A DNA stretch of 47,552 nucleotides from RPQJ01 sp041910015 (GCA_041910015.1 JAYRRR010000108.1:1-47552), one strand, 5' to 3'; shown: positions 32,684 to 44,104, counted from the stretch's first letter. Notes: generated from the letters alone by a model not told the origin. Numbers and translations are program-made.

Positions 32684-35254
32684 GTGACCGCGGTTCCGAC
32701 ACCCGCCCACACCCCCGTCATGTCCCAATACCTGCGCATCAAGGCGCAGTACCCGGACGTGCTGCTCTTCTACCGCATGGGCGACTTCTACGAGCTCTTC
32801 TACGAGGACGCACGACGCGCCGCGCGGCTGCTCGACATCACGCTGACGGCGCGCGGCCAGTCGGGCGGCGAGCCGATCCCGATGGCGGGCGTGCCCGTGC
32901 AGACGCTCGACAACTACCTCGCCAAGGCCGTGCGCAAGGGCGAATCGGTCGCGATCTGCGAGCAGATCGGCGATCCGGCGAAGGCCAAAGGCCCGGTGGA
33001 GCGACAGGTCGTGCGCGTCGTGACGCCCGGCACCGTCACCGACGACGCACTGCTCGAGGAGCGGCGCGACACGCTGCTCGCGGCAGTCTGCCCGGGGCCC
33101 GACGGTTTCGGCCTCGCGTGGCTCGAGCTGTCGAGCGGGCGCTTTCACGCGCTCGAGGCCGCGGGCGAGGAAGCCCTCGCCGCGGAACTCGAACGGCTGC
33201 GACCGGCGGAACTGCTGGTGGCCGAGAGTACCGAGCGCGAGTTCGGTGGCCGGGCCGGCGCGGTGCGCCAGCGGCCACCATGGCATTTCGAGGCGGGCAG
33301 CGCGCATCGCCTGCTGTGCGAGCAGTTCGGCACCCGCGACCTCGCGGGCTTCGGGCTCGAGCCCCTCGCGCTCGCCACGGGCGCGGCCGGCTGCCTGCTC
33401 AACTACGTGCGCGAGACCCAGAAATCCGCGCTGCCGCACCTGCGCGGCATCCGCTGCGAATTGCGCGACGAGGCGCTGCTGCTCGACGCGGCGACGCGCC
33501 GCAATCTCGAGCTCGACACGAGCCTGTCGGGCCGTCCCGACAGCACGCTGATCGGCGTCATGGACCGCACGGCCACGGCGATGGGGGGCCGCGAGCTGCG
33601 CCGCTGGATCCAGCGGCCGCTGCGCGGCCGCGAACCGCGCGAGCGGCGGCTGCAGGCGATTGCGGCACTTGGCGAGGACCGCGCCTGGCACGGCCTGCAG
33701 GCGATCCTGCGACGCGTCGGCGACGTCGAGCGCATCCTCGCGCGGATCGCGCTGCGTTCGGCACGCCCGCGTGACCTCGCGCAGTTGCGCGACGCTGTCG
33801 CGTGCCTGCCCGAATTGCAGGTCGCACTGACGCCGCTCGAATCACCGTTGCTGCAGCGACTGGCGGACCAGGCCGGCACTCATCCGGCGGTGCACACCCA
33901 TCTCGCGCGGGCGCTGGTCGAGACGCCGCCGGCGTTGCTGCGCGAAGGCGGCGTGTTTGCTCCGGGATTCGACGCCGACCTCGACGAGCTGCGACGCATC
34001 AGCGAGCACGGCGACGAGGCGCTGCTCGACCTCGAGACGCGCGAGCGCGAGCGCACCGGCTTCCAGAACCTGCGCTTCGGCTACAACCGCGTGCAGGGTT
34101 ACTACATCGAGGTGGGCCGCAGCCAGGCGGACAAGGTGCCCGCGGACTGGGTGCGACGCCAGACGGTCAAGAACGCCGAGCGCTACATCACGAGCGAACT
34201 GAAGTCGTTCGAGGACAAGGTGCTCGGTGCGCGTGACCGCGCCCTGGCGCGCGAGCGCGAACTCTATGACGGCCTGCTCGACACGCTCACCGACGCGCTG
34301 CCGGCACTGCAGTCGACGGCCGCCGCGCTCGCGGCGCTCGATGTGCTCGCCAACCTCGCCGAGCGCGCGCTGTCGCTGCAGCTCGTGCAGCCGGAGCTCA
34401 CCGACACGTCGTGTCTCGAGATCCGCGGCGGACGGCACCTCGTCGTCGAGCAGAACGTCGACGGGCCGTTCGTGCCGAACGACCTCGAGCTGCGCGACGG
34501 CCGCCGCATGCTGGTCGTCACCGGCCCGAACATGGGCGGCAAGTCGACCTACATGCGTCAGGCCGCACTGATCGTGATCCTCGCCGGCATCGGCAGCTGC
34601 GTGCCGGCGGAGTCCGCGCGTCTCGGACCGGTCGACCGCGTCTTCACGCGCATCGGCGCCGCCGACGACCTCGCGGGCGGGCGCTCGACGTTCATGGTCG
34701 AGATGACCGAAGCCGCGAACATCCTCAACAACGCGACGCGCGACAGTCTGGTGCTGATGGACGAGATCGGCCGCGGCACCAGCACGTTCGACGGCCTGTC
34801 GCTGGCCTGGGCCTGCGCCCGGCACCTCGGCCGCGAGATCGGTGCGTTCACGCTGTTCGCGACCCACTACTTCGAGCTCACCGCGCTCGCCGAGGACCTG
34901 CCCGCCTGCGCCAATGTGCACCTCGACGCGACCGGGCACGGCGACCAGCTCGTGTTCCTGCATTCGGTCAAGGAAGGCCCCGCCAACCAGAGCTACGGGC
35001 TGCAGGTCGCGCGTCTCGCCGGCGTGCCGCACTCCGTGATCGGCGAAGCGCGCCGTTATCTGCAGGAACTCGAGCGACGCGAACACGCGACGCGGCCGCC
35101 GACGCCGCAGCAGGAACTCGCGCTCGAACCGGCGCGCGACGACGCGGGGTCGGCGCTGCGTCGCATGCTCGAGGGTGTCGATCCCGAATCGCTGAGCCCG
35201 CGCGCGGCGCTCGACGTGCTGTTCCGCCTCAAGGAACTGCTCGCCGGGCGCTGA
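32684..35254 (+). CDS. mutS: DNA mismatch repair protein MutS
   Basis: Recognises base mismatches and starts methyl-directed repair with MutL. The 856 residues have the normal length. The mismatch-contacting Phe-x-Glu is at residues 35-37 (GDFYELF). The Walker A motif GPNMGGKST is near 614-622, Walker B (DEIGRGTSTFDG) about 80 residues later, then the ATHYFELT stretch. The GTG at 32684 gives the usual short N-terminal tail before SQYLRIKAQYPD; an ATG at 32720 is a possible shorter start. Gene integrity looks complete, so the strain should not be a mutator through this locus. Confidence 0.98.
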   Translation: MTAVPTPAHTPVMSQYLRIKAQYPDVLLFYRMGDFYELFYEDARRAARLLDITLTARGQSGGEPIPMAGVPVQTLDNYLAKAVRKGESVAICEQIGDPAKAKGPVERQVVRVVTPGTVTDDALLEERRDTLLAAVCPGPDGFGLAWLELSSGRFHALEAAGEEALAAELERLRPAELLVAESTEREFGGRAGAVRQRPPWHFEAGSAHRLLCEQFGTRDLAGFGLEPLALATGAAGCLLNYVRETQKSALPHLRGIRCELRDEALLLDAATRRNLELDTSLSGRPDSTLIGVMDRTATAMGGRELRRWIQRPLRGREPRERRLQAIAALGEDRAWHGLQAILRRVGDVERILARIALRSARPRDLAQLRDAVACLPELQVALTPLESPLLQRLADQAGTHPAVHTHLARALVETPPALLREGGVFAPGFDADLDELRRISEHGDEALLDLETRERERTGFQNLRFGYNRVQGYYIEVGRSQADKVPADWVRRQTVKNAERYITSELKSFEDKVLGARDRALARERELYDGLLDTLTDALPALQSTAAALAALDVLANLAERALSLQLVQPELTDTSCLEIRGGRHLVVEQNVDGPFVPNDLELRDGRRMLVVTGPNMGGKSTYMRQAALIVILAGIGSCVPAESARLGPVDRVFTRIGAADDLAGGRSTFMVEMTEAANILNNATRDSLVLMDEIGRGTSTFDGLSLAWACARHLGREIGAFTLFATHYFELTALAEDLPACANVHLDATGHGDQLVFLHSVKEGPANQSYGLQVARLAGVPHSVIGEARRYLQELERREHATRPPTPQQELALEPARDDAGSALRRMLEGVDPESLSPRAALDVLFRLKELLAGR

Positions 35255-35276
35255 GAGCCGCGCGCGGGCGAGCGCA

Positions 35277-35771
35277 TCAGTCCTCGTTCGCCTCGTGGAT
35301 CGCCGCGATCACGCCGACCGCGGCGGCGCCGATCACCAGGCCCTTGACGAAGTCGTCGTCGTGGTCGTGGCCACGTCCGCCGTGGTAGTAGTGGTGCACG
35401 TATTCCGGCTCGTGCCAGTAGCGGCCCTCGCGGTACCAGCGCTGGCCGCCGCGGTAATAGCCGTCGTGGTAGTGCACGAACCGGCGTGCGTCGCGATGAC
35501 GACCGTCCTCGTACCACTCGCGACGCACCTCGTGCCGCGCCTCGCGTCGCTCGCGGCCGACCTCGCGGCGGCCCTCGCGGACCTCGCGTTCGACGCACTC
35601 GCGCGAGGCGCAACGGCGGATCTCGCGCGCGGCTTCGCGGCGCTCCTGCTGCACGTTGCGCGCGCCTTCGCGCCACTCGCGCCGGACCTCCCAGGGGTCG
35701 GCCGAAGCCAGGCTCGGCAGGCCGCAGACCAGGCACAGCATCGTCACGGCCGCATGCATCCGGGGTTTCAC
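35277..35771 (-). CDS. Exported Arg/Glu-rich protein with His/Tyr-rich tail
   Basis: A 164-residue protein with a Sec signal (about 1-24, SLASA). A highly charged helical stretch follows (about 28-95), dominated by Arg and Glu with a single close Cys pair (CASREC). Then comes an aromatic, His-rich segment (HHYYHGGRGHDHDDD near 126-140) and a terminal hydrophobic segment (VKGLVIGAAAVGVIAAI). The GTG start is supported by GGAGGAAA upstream. Metal binding is suggested by the His/Asp cluster, as in RcnB-like proteins, but I cannot assign a family. It converges with mutS. Confidence 0.65.
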   Translation of the reverse strand: MKPRMHAAVTMLCLVCGLPSLASADPWEVRREWREGARNVQQERREAAREIRRCASRECVEREVREGRREVGRERREARHEVRREWYEDGRHRDARRFVHYHDGYYRGGQRWYREGRYWHEPEYVHHYYHGGRGHDHDDDFVKGLVIGAAAVGVIAAIHEANED

Positions 35772-36065
35772 TCGGTTTCCTCCATTCGTGGTCTGCCCAC
35801 GATGACAGAAACGGCCCGGCCGTCACCCGGTTGACATCTGCGTGTGCCGTGAATGGCTCACGGTGTCCCGCTGCCGTCGGCACGCCGAAGCAGGACCCGA
35901 CCCTGCCCGCGTTCGCTTTCCGACCCGTTGCAGAATGGAGGCGGTCGGCGGCTTTGCCCGTGCGTTACGCGTGGCCGTCTCGGGGATGGACCTCGGCGCC
36001 GACAACGCCGTGACGGTGAGAGCAGCCAGGCCAGTCAGGCGCTGCTCCGACCCGCCCGGCGGAAT
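35772..36065. other. Intergenic region
   Basis: About 294 bp between the Arg/Glu-rich protein gene and the terminal hydrolase gene. No credible coding sequence was found. The only structure seen is the inverted repeat at 36020-36047, near the end of the hydrolase gene. The promoter for the Arg/Glu-rich protein must lie here but is not recognisable. Confidence 0.4.
36020..36047 (-). terminator. Inverted repeat downstream of the hydrolase gene
   Basis: GAGCAGC and GCTGCTC form a 7-bp stem, continued by GCC/GGC around a 5-base loop with a 3-base bulge. It lies 19 bp beyond the stop of the last gene of the aspS block. There is no T-run, so a Rho-independent role is uncertain. Confidence 0.35.
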
Positions 36066-36722
36066 CTATTTCGCGAAGCGGCCGTGGCGCAGGAAATGCG
36101 CGACCTGGTCGGCGGTGTCGCGCGCGAACAGCATGCCGATGTGGCTGTGGGCCAGCACGAGGTGATCGTCGAGACCGGGGATGATCGTTTCCGTGACCGC
36201 GACCGTGCCGTCGTTGTCGTCCTCGAAATGCGCGAAGAAACGGCCGAGCCCGACGCGACGCGAACCGGCGATGGCACCGAGCGAGCGCGACCCATCGCAG
36301 GCCCAGCAGCGGCCGCAGGGGTTGGCGAGTTCATCGCGCACGTGCGGGCCGAGCAGGCGCCGCAGCGCGCGGAATCGCGTCGCGGCAGAAGCCGCACGGC
36401 TGCCGTTCAGCGGCGAGCCCATCACGATCGTGTGCCCCGGCACGTCGCGCAATCCCCGTTCCAGCGCACGCCAGGCAATCGCACCGCCGAGGCTGTGACC
36501 GACGACGTGGACGCGGCCGGCCGGGCCTGCGCAACCGCGCGCGAACGTCACCAGGTCCGACCCGATCGCGCCGGCGTCGCCGCGCAACGACCGGTACGGG
36601 AAAACGTGCACGTCGAAGCCGTGGCGTCGCTGCAGACGGCGGCGCAACACGCCGAACTCCACGCCGTTCAGCCACAGTCCGTGCACGAGCACGACCGGCT
36701 CTCGCGGAGAAACAGGGGGCAT
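36066..36722 (-). CDS. Alpha/beta hydrolase (lipase/esterase-like)
   Basis: A 218-residue alpha/beta-fold protein. It has an oxyanion HG motif (VVLVHGLWLNG, near 10-20) and the nucleophile elbow GHSLGG (near 75-80). The DDNDGTV stretch near 168 and the histidine in LAHSHIGM near 193 could complete the triad. It lacks a signal peptide. This short form resembles proteins annotated as esterase/lipase of unknown substrate. It begins 64 bp after aspS on the same strand and is probably the end of that transcription unit. Confidence 0.8.
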   Translation of the reverse strand: MPPVSPREPVVLVHGLWLNGVEFGVLRRRLQRRHGFDVHVFPYRSLRGDAGAIGSDLVTFARGCAGPAGRVHVVGHSLGGAIAWRALERGLRDVPGHTIVMGSPLNGSRAASAATRFRALRRLLGPHVRDELANPCGRCWACDGSRSLGAIAGSRRVGLGRFFAHFEDDNDGTVAVTETIIPGLDDHLVLAHSHIGMLFARDTADQVAHFLRHGRFAK

Positions 36723-36786
36723 TCACCCGCTTCCGGAACTCTTCATCCTGCGACGACCGGGCGGCGGAGCAACAGGTGAATGTTTC

Positions 36787-38565
36787 CTATTTCGCGGGCA
36801 GCCGGACGCGGATGTGCAGATCGCGCAGCTGCTGTTCCGAGACTTCCGTCGGCGCGTCCGTGAGCGGACACGTCGCGGTCTGGGTCTTCGGAAAGGCGAT
36901 GACGTCGCGGATCGAATCGGCGCCCGCCATCAGCATGGCGAGGCGGTCGAGACCGAACGCGATGCCGCCGTGCGGCGGCGCGCCGAACTTCAGCGCCTCG
37001 AGCAGGAAGCCGAACTTCGTCTGCGCCTCCCCGGCACCGATGCCGAGCAGCTCGAACACGGTCGACTGCATCTCGTTGCGGTGGATGCGCACCGAGCCGC
37101 CGCCGATCTCGGAGCCGTTCAGCACCATGTCGTAGGCGCGGGCGAGCGCGTCGCCGGGGCTGGTACGCAGCACAGCCGGGTCGTCGTCGACGGGCGCAGT
37201 GAACGGATGATGCATCGCCGCCCAGCGCTTCGCGTCCGCATCCCACTCGAACATCGGGAAGTCGACCACCCAGAGCGGCGCCCAGCCTTCGCGCACGAGC
37301 CCGAGATCCTGGCCGACCTTGAGGCGCAGGGCGCCGAGCGCGTCGTTGACGATCTTCGCGTCGTCGGCGCCGAAGAACACGAGGTCGCCCGTCTGCGCAC
37401 CCGTGCGCTCCATGAGCCCGGCGACCGCCGCGTCGGACAGGAACTTCAGGATCGGCGACTGCAGGCCCTCGCGGCCCCGGCTCGCGTCGTTCACCTTGAC
37501 GTAGGCGAGACCCTTGGCGCCGTAGCGCGCGACGAACGCGCCGTAGTCGTCGATCTGCTTGCGCGAGAGCTGCTCGCCGCCGTGCGGCACGCGCAGCGCC
37601 GCGACGCGGCCCTGCGGGTCCGCGGCCGGGGCGGAGAACACCTTGAACTCGCTGTCCCGCACCAGGTCGGCGACGTCGACGAGTTCGAGCGGGATACGCA
37701 GGTCGGGTTTGTCGGAGGCGTAGCGGCGCATCGCCTCCGCGTACGACATGCGCGGGAACGGGTCCGGCAGCGACTGGCCCAGCACGTCGCGGAACAGCTT
37801 GCGCACCAGCCCCTCCATCAGCGCGAGGATGTCGTCGCGCGTCAGGAACGAGGTCTCGATGTCGAGCTGCGTGAACTCCGGCTGGCGGTCGGCGCGCAGG
37901 TCTTCGTCGCGGAAGCAGCGCACGATCTGGTAGTAGCGATCAAAGCCCGAGATCATCAGCAACTGCTTGAAGATCTGCGGCGACTGCGGCAACGCGAAGA
38001 ACCTCCCCGGCTGCGTGCGGCTCGGCACGAGGTAGTCACGCGCGCCTTCCGGCGTCTCCTTGGTCAGCATCGGCGTCTCGACGTCGATGAAGCCGTGCGT
38101 GTCGAGATACTCCCGCATCGCGCGCGTGACGGAGTGACGCAGACGCAGTCGCTTCTGCATCATGTCGCGGCGCAGGTCGACATAGCGGTACTTGAGCCGC
38201 GTCTCTTCCTTGACGTCCTCGTCGAGCTGGAACGGGATCGGCTCCGAGCGGTTGAGCACCTCGATCTCGCGCGCCAGCAATTCCACCTGCCCCGAGGCGA
38301 GGTTCGGGTTCGCCGTGCCAGCCGGCCGGGGCCGCACGGTGCCGGTGACGCGGATCACCCATTCGTGGCGGACGCGCTCGGCCTCCGCGAAGACCGCGGC
38401 GGCATCCGGATCGAACACCACCTGCAGCAGGCCGTCGCGGTCGCGCAGGTCGACAAAAATGACGCCGCCGTGATCGCGCCGCCGATGGACCCAGCCCGCC
38501 ACGGCGACGGTCGCACCGACGAGGTTCTGGTTCACCTCGCCGCAGTAATGAGTACGCATGGACAT
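36787..38565 (-). CDS. aspS: Aspartyl-tRNA synthetase, likely non-discriminating
   Basis: Charges tRNA(Asp) with aspartate. The 592-residue protein has the OB-fold anticodon domain, class II motif 2 (FRDEDLRADRQPEFTQLD), the bacterial GAD insertion and motif 3 (GIAFGLDRLAMLM). In the anticodon domain the segment RRRDHGG carries a His (residue 32) where discriminating E. coli AspRS has Leu (RRRDLGS). The His form is found in the non-discriminating P. aeruginosa enzyme, which also charges tRNA(Asn). If so, Asn-tRNA(Asn) would be made through GatCAB. The first ATG has GGGA upstream; the Met two codons later is an alternative. Confidence 0.97.
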   Translation of the reverse strand: MSMRTHYCGEVNQNLVGATVAVAGWVHRRRDHGGVIFVDLRDRDGLLQVVFDPDAAAVFAEAERVRHEWVIRVTGTVRPRPAGTANPNLASGQVELLAREIEVLNRSEPIPFQLDEDVKEETRLKYRYVDLRRDMMQKRLRLRHSVTRAMREYLDTHGFIDVETPMLTKETPEGARDYLVPSRTQPGRFFALPQSPQIFKQLLMISGFDRYYQIVRCFRDEDLRADRQPEFTQLDIETSFLTRDDILALMEGLVRKLFRDVLGQSLPDPFPRMSYAEAMRRYASDKPDLRIPLELVDVADLVRDSEFKVFSAPAADPQGRVAALRVPHGGEQLSRKQIDDYGAFVARYGAKGLAYVKVNDASRGREGLQSPILKFLSDAAVAGLMERTGAQTGDLVFFGADDAKIVNDALGALRLKVGQDLGLVREGWAPLWVVDFPMFEWDADAKRWAAMHHPFTAPVDDDPAVLRTSPGDALARAYDMVLNGSEIGGGSVRIHRNEMQSTVFELLGIGAGEAQTKFGFLLEALKFGAPPHGGIAFGLDRLAMLMAGADSIRDVIAFPKTQTATCPLTDAPTEVSEQQLRDLHIRVRLPAK

Positions 38566-38634
38566 GGGATTTCCCGATGAAAATTGGGCGGCGTCGATGG
38601 CTGCCGGCCCGCCCGGCCGCAGGATCGCGGGATG

Positions 38635-39345
38635 TTACGGAGGGGGTTGTTGCGGCGCAAGATCGGGGCTCCCCGGGCTCCCGGGCCACGGACCGGGTGT
38701 GATGACGCCCAGCGTGAAGATCATCTTGAACGCCTCGTCCACGGTCGTGTCCATGAACAGGACCTCGCGCCGTTGCACGACGATCAGGAAGCCGGTCGTC
38801 GGATTCGGCGTACTGGGCACGAACACCTGCACCATGTCCTGCCCGGTGCGCGCGCGGACCTCCTCCCATTCCTCGGACATCAGGAAACCGATGCTCCAGG
38901 CGCCCGTCCGCGGGAATTCCACCATGACGACCTGCTTGAACGACCGTCCTTTGTCGGTGAGGACCGTCTCGCTGAACGTCTTGGCACCGCCGTAGACGGG
39001 ACCGATGACGGGAATCCTGCGGACCAGTGCTTCGATGCCTTCGATGAGCTTTTCACCGAGCAGGTCGCGTGCGAGCAGACCGGTGAGGAACAGCACGAGC
39101 AGCGCGAGCACGACGCCGAACCCCGGCACGTACTGGCCGAACACGGCTTCCGGCCGCCAGGACGGTGGCAGCAGCACGATCGACTGGTCGAGGATGCCCG
39201 AAACGAAGCGCACGACCCAGACGGTCACCATCACGGGGACCCAGATCAGCAGCCCCGCGATGAGGTAGTTGCGCAGCGCACGGGCCGGATGCCGCTTGCC
39301 TGCACCGGGCGCGGAGCCAGGGGAGTCGACGGGTTCAGGGGCCAT
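38635..39345 (-). CDS. DUF502 family membrane protein
   Basis: A 236-residue protein with two membrane helices (about 28-50 and 72-95, the latter GFGVVLALLVLFLTGLLARD). The conserved DUF502 stretch RIPVIGPVYGGAKTF (near 111-125) and PNPTTGFLIVV (near 180-190) are present. The C-terminal tail is proline-rich. Function is unknown. Genes of this family often lie next to aspS and fmdB, as here. A 69-bp gap precedes aspS. Confidence 0.9.
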   Translation of the reverse strand: MAPEPVDSPGSAPGAGKRHPARALRNYLIAGLLIWVPVMVTVWVVRFVSGILDQSIVLLPPSWRPEAVFGQYVPGFGVVLALLVLFLTGLLARDLLGEKLIEGIEALVRRIPVIGPVYGGAKTFSETVLTDKGRSFKQVVMVEFPRTGAWSIGFLMSEEWEEVRARTGQDMVQVFVPSTPNPTTGFLIVVQRREVLFMDTTVDEAFKMIFTLGVITPGPWPGSPGSPDLAPQQPPP

Positions 39346-39402
39346 GCGTCTTCCTGCCTGCGTACCGAGCCACGCCGGGGCTCCGACGTCCAGACTACCG
39401 GA

Positions 39403-39816
39403 TCAACGCTTGCGCACCGCTTTCTTCGACGCAGACTTGCTGGCGGCCGTCCGACGCGCCGGACGTTTCGCGGCAGGCTTGACCGGCACGGCGGGCCTGG
39501 TGGCCTTGCCGGTCTTGTCGGCCTTGTCGGTCTTGTCGGTCTTGTCGGCCTTCGGCGTCGTCTGGTCGCCGGACTCCTTGGCGCTCTCGGCCGGCGCTTC
39601 GTCGCGGCCCGCCAGGTTGCGCTTCGTTTCCTTGTCCGACTTGAAATCCGTCTCGTACCAGCCGCTGCCCGCCAGCCGGAACATCGGCGCGGAGACCAGC
39701 CGCGTCAGTGTGTGCCGGCCGCACTCGGGGCATTCGCGCAGGGGCTTGTCGGAGATCTTCTGCAGTGCCTCCAGGTGGTGGTGGCATTTTCCGCATTTGT
39801 ATTCGTAGATCGGCAT
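39403..39816 (-). CDS. FmdB-type zinc ribbon protein with basic tail
   Basis: A 137-residue protein opening with MPIYEYKCGKCHHHLEALQK. A four-cysteine zinc ribbon (CGKC and CPECG, residues 8-31) is typical of the FmdB/putative regulatory protein family. Beyond about residue 60 the family similarity ends. A Lys/Ala/Asp/Thr-rich tail includes a tandem K-T/A-D repeat and a basic end, SASKKAVRKR. The tail could bind nucleic acids, but this is inference. It is located between clpB and the DUF502 gene on the same strand, 25 bp after clpB. Confidence 0.85.
   Translation of the reverse strand: MPIYEYKCGKCHHHLEALQKISDKPLRECPECGRHTLTRLVSAPMFRLAGSGWYETDFKSDKETKRNLAGRDEAPAESAKESGDQTTPKADKTDKTDKADKTGKATRPAVPVKPAAKRPARRTAASKSASKKAVRKR
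39505..39549. repeat. Five tandem 9-bp repeats in the fmdB tail
   Basis: Five adjacent copies of CTTGTCGGT or single-base variants of it (first copy CTTGCCGGT) lie in phase with the reading frame. They encode the Lys-Thr/Ala-Asp triplets of the tail. Copy number may vary between strains without shifting the frame. Confidence 0.8.
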
Positions 39817-39841
39817 GGTCGCATCCTGAAGCGGCGGCGGA

Positions 39842-42433
<2,592 letters not shown>

Positions 42434-42489
42434 GAGAACGTCTCTCAGATGGGTTCGAGATGCCGCCTACTTGGGGGCGGCCCCGCCGG

Positions 42490-42516
42490 AACAAAAGGGG
42501 TGGCTCGCCACGCCCC
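42490..42516 (-). terminator. Rho-independent terminator after the ZIP transporter gene
   Basis: On the minus strand a GC-rich stem (GGGG, bulge, CGTGGC against GCCACCCC, about 8 bp) is followed by TTTTGTT. It starts 26 bp after the ZIP gene stop. This is the only stem with a proper T-run seen in the window. It ends the rluD-pgeF-ZIP unit before clpB. Confidence 0.6.
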
Positions 42517-42542
42517 GGGGCCCGGGCTCGACGGGCGGCCGG

Positions 42543-43322
42543 TCAGTGCAGACTGGCATGCGCGAAATACACCAGCGCCACGCCGGCCGCGATGAACACG
42601 AACTGCTCGATGCTCGCCCGCAGGTCGACACGGCGATGCAGACCCGGGATCAGGTCGGCGACGGCGACGTAGATGAAACTGGCCGCGGCCAGCGCGAGCG
42701 CATACGGCAGCAGGCTCAGTGCGGTGCCGAGCGCGAACCAAGCGACCACGCCGCCGACGACGGACGTGAGACTCGAGACGAGATTGAGCGCCATGGCGCG
42801 CGCGCGCGAGTACCCGCCGTGCAGAAGGATCGCGAGGTCGCCGACCTCCTGCGGGATCTCGTGCGCGAACACGGCCAGCGCCGTCACGATGCCGAGATGC
42901 GGGTTGGTCATGAACGCGGCTGCGACCAGCACGCCGTCGAGCAGGTTGTGGAACGTGTCGCCGGCCAGGACGAGGTTCGCCGAGGCGTGGTCGCGTGCTG
43001 CGTGATCCGGCGAGTGGGCCTCGCAGGGGTCGTCGTGGCAGTGCCGCCACAGCACGAACTTCTCGAGCAGGAAGAACAGCAGGATGCCCGCCAGCAGCGC
43101 GAGGCCGATGGCGTGCGTGGCGCCCGTGCCGGCGGATTCCAGGGCGTGCGGAATGAGCCCGAGGAACGCCGCGCCGAGCAGCGTGCCCGTCGCGAAGCTG
43201 ACGAGGTGCGGCAGCACGGCCGCCCGCCACTGCTCGCCCAGGGCAAGAAAGACGGCGGCCGCGAGTGCGCTCAGCACTCCGCTCAAGGCCGTGAACAGGA
43301 TGATCTGCTGCAAGGTGCTCAA
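42543..43322 (-). CDS. ZIP family metal transporter
   Basis: A 259-residue transporter with about eight membrane helices. The ZIP metal-site helices are visible: HNLLDGVLVAAAF (near 124-136) and HEIPQEVGD (near 153-161). A His/Cys/Asp-rich loop (HCHDDPCEAHSPDHAARDH, near 93-111) is probably metal-binding. It would import zinc or another divalent metal. The start is a TTG chosen because it follows AGGGGAG and its TTGA overlaps the TGA of pgeF by 4 bases. No in-frame ATG exists at the right place; the only upstream ATG lies inside pgeF. Confidence 0.9.
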   Translation of the reverse strand: MSTLQQIILFTALSGVLSALAAAVFLALGEQWRAAVLPHLVSFATGTLLGAAFLGLIPHALESAGTGATHAIGLALLAGILLFFLLEKFVLWRHCHDDPCEAHSPDHAARDHASANLVLAGDTFHNLLDGVLVAAAFMTNPHLGIVTALAVFAHEIPQEVGDLAILLHGGYSRARAMALNLVSSLTSVVGGVVAWFALGTALSLLPYALALAAASFIYVAVADLIPGLHRRVDLRASIEQFVFIAAGVALVYFAHASLH

Positions 43323-44104
43323 CCTGGCTCCCCTGTTCCGTTCAGCCACGCCAGCGTGGCCATGCGGCCGGTACGGCCGCCGTCGCGGCGAAACGAAAAG
43401 AATCGTTCGTGTTCGCCCGACGTGCAACGGCCGCCGCCACTCACGTTCGTGACCCCTGCGCGGGCCAGTGTCTGGCGCGCCAGCAGATACAGGTCCGCCT
43501 GGAGGCGTCCGTGGGCATTTGGCACGAAGGCCACGGCGTGCGCGGGATTCCGCGCGAGGAACGCCTCACGCACTTCGGCCCCGACCTCGAACGCGGACGG
43601 CGACAGCGCCGGCCCGAGCCATGCGCACAGCTGCGCGGGCTCGACGTCGAGCGCGGCGACTGTGGCTTCGAGCACGCCGCCCGCCAGACCGCGCCATCCC
43701 GCATGCGCGACACCGACACGCGTGCCGGCGCGGTCGACGAACACGACGGGCAGGCAGTCGGCCGTCATCACGACACACACGCGACCCGGCGCGAACGCCA
43801 CGACGGCATCGGCGCGCGGTGGATGTTCCGGCAACACGCCCCCGTGCACGACGACGTCGGTTCCGTGCACCTGCTCGAGCCACAGCGGCTCGGCCGGCAG
43901 ACCGGCCGCGGTGCGCAGCCTTGCACGGTTCGCGACGACGGCGGCCGGGGCGTCGCCCACGTGTCCGGCCAGATTGAGCGTCGCATGAGACCCCACGCTC
44001 ACGCCGCCCGTGCGTTGCGTGACGAGCGCCCGCAGGTTCGGCGGCGCATCCGGCCACTCCGGTACGATCCACTCGAGGCTCGCCGCCTGCCCGGCGGCGT
44101 TCAT
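43319..44104 (-). CDS. pgeF: Peptidoglycan editing factor / purine nucleoside phosphorylase-like PgeF (YfiH)
   Basis: A 261-residue laccase-domain (multicopper polyphenol oxidase-like, COG1496) protein. The active-site residues are present in HGTDVVV (near 80), TADCLPVVF (near 114-122) and HAGWRGL (near 134-140). Homologues remove L-Ser-containing errors from peptidoglycan precursors, and some act as purine nucleoside phosphorylases. It overlaps rluD by 4 bases and the ZIP gene by 4 bases, so all three are coupled. Confidence 0.94.
   Translation of the reverse strand: MNAAGQAASLEWIVPEWPDAPPNLRALVTQRTGGVSVGSHATLNLAGHVGDAPAAVVANRARLRTAAGLPAEPLWLEQVHGTDVVVHGGVLPEHPPRADAVVAFAPGRVCVVMTADCLPVVFVDRAGTRVGVAHAGWRGLAGGVLEATVAALDVEPAQLCAWLGPALSPSAFEVGAEVREAFLARNPAHAVAFVPNAHGRLQADLYLLARQTLARAGVTNVSGGGRCTSGEHERFFSFRRDGGRTGRMATLAWLNGTGEPG

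Noticed and set aside
42470..42497. CTTTTGT and CCCCCAAG spaced by 13 bases on the minus strand, upstream of clpB, as a sigma-32 promoter
   Set aside because: The -35-like part is the T-run of a convincing terminator and matches the heat-shock consensus poorly; the -10-like part lacks the AT.
43323..43427. Upstream ATG start for the ZIP transporter
   Set aside because: It lies within pgeF and encodes an Arg-rich leader absent from ZIP proteins; the TTG has a good ribosome-binding site and couples with the pgeF stop.
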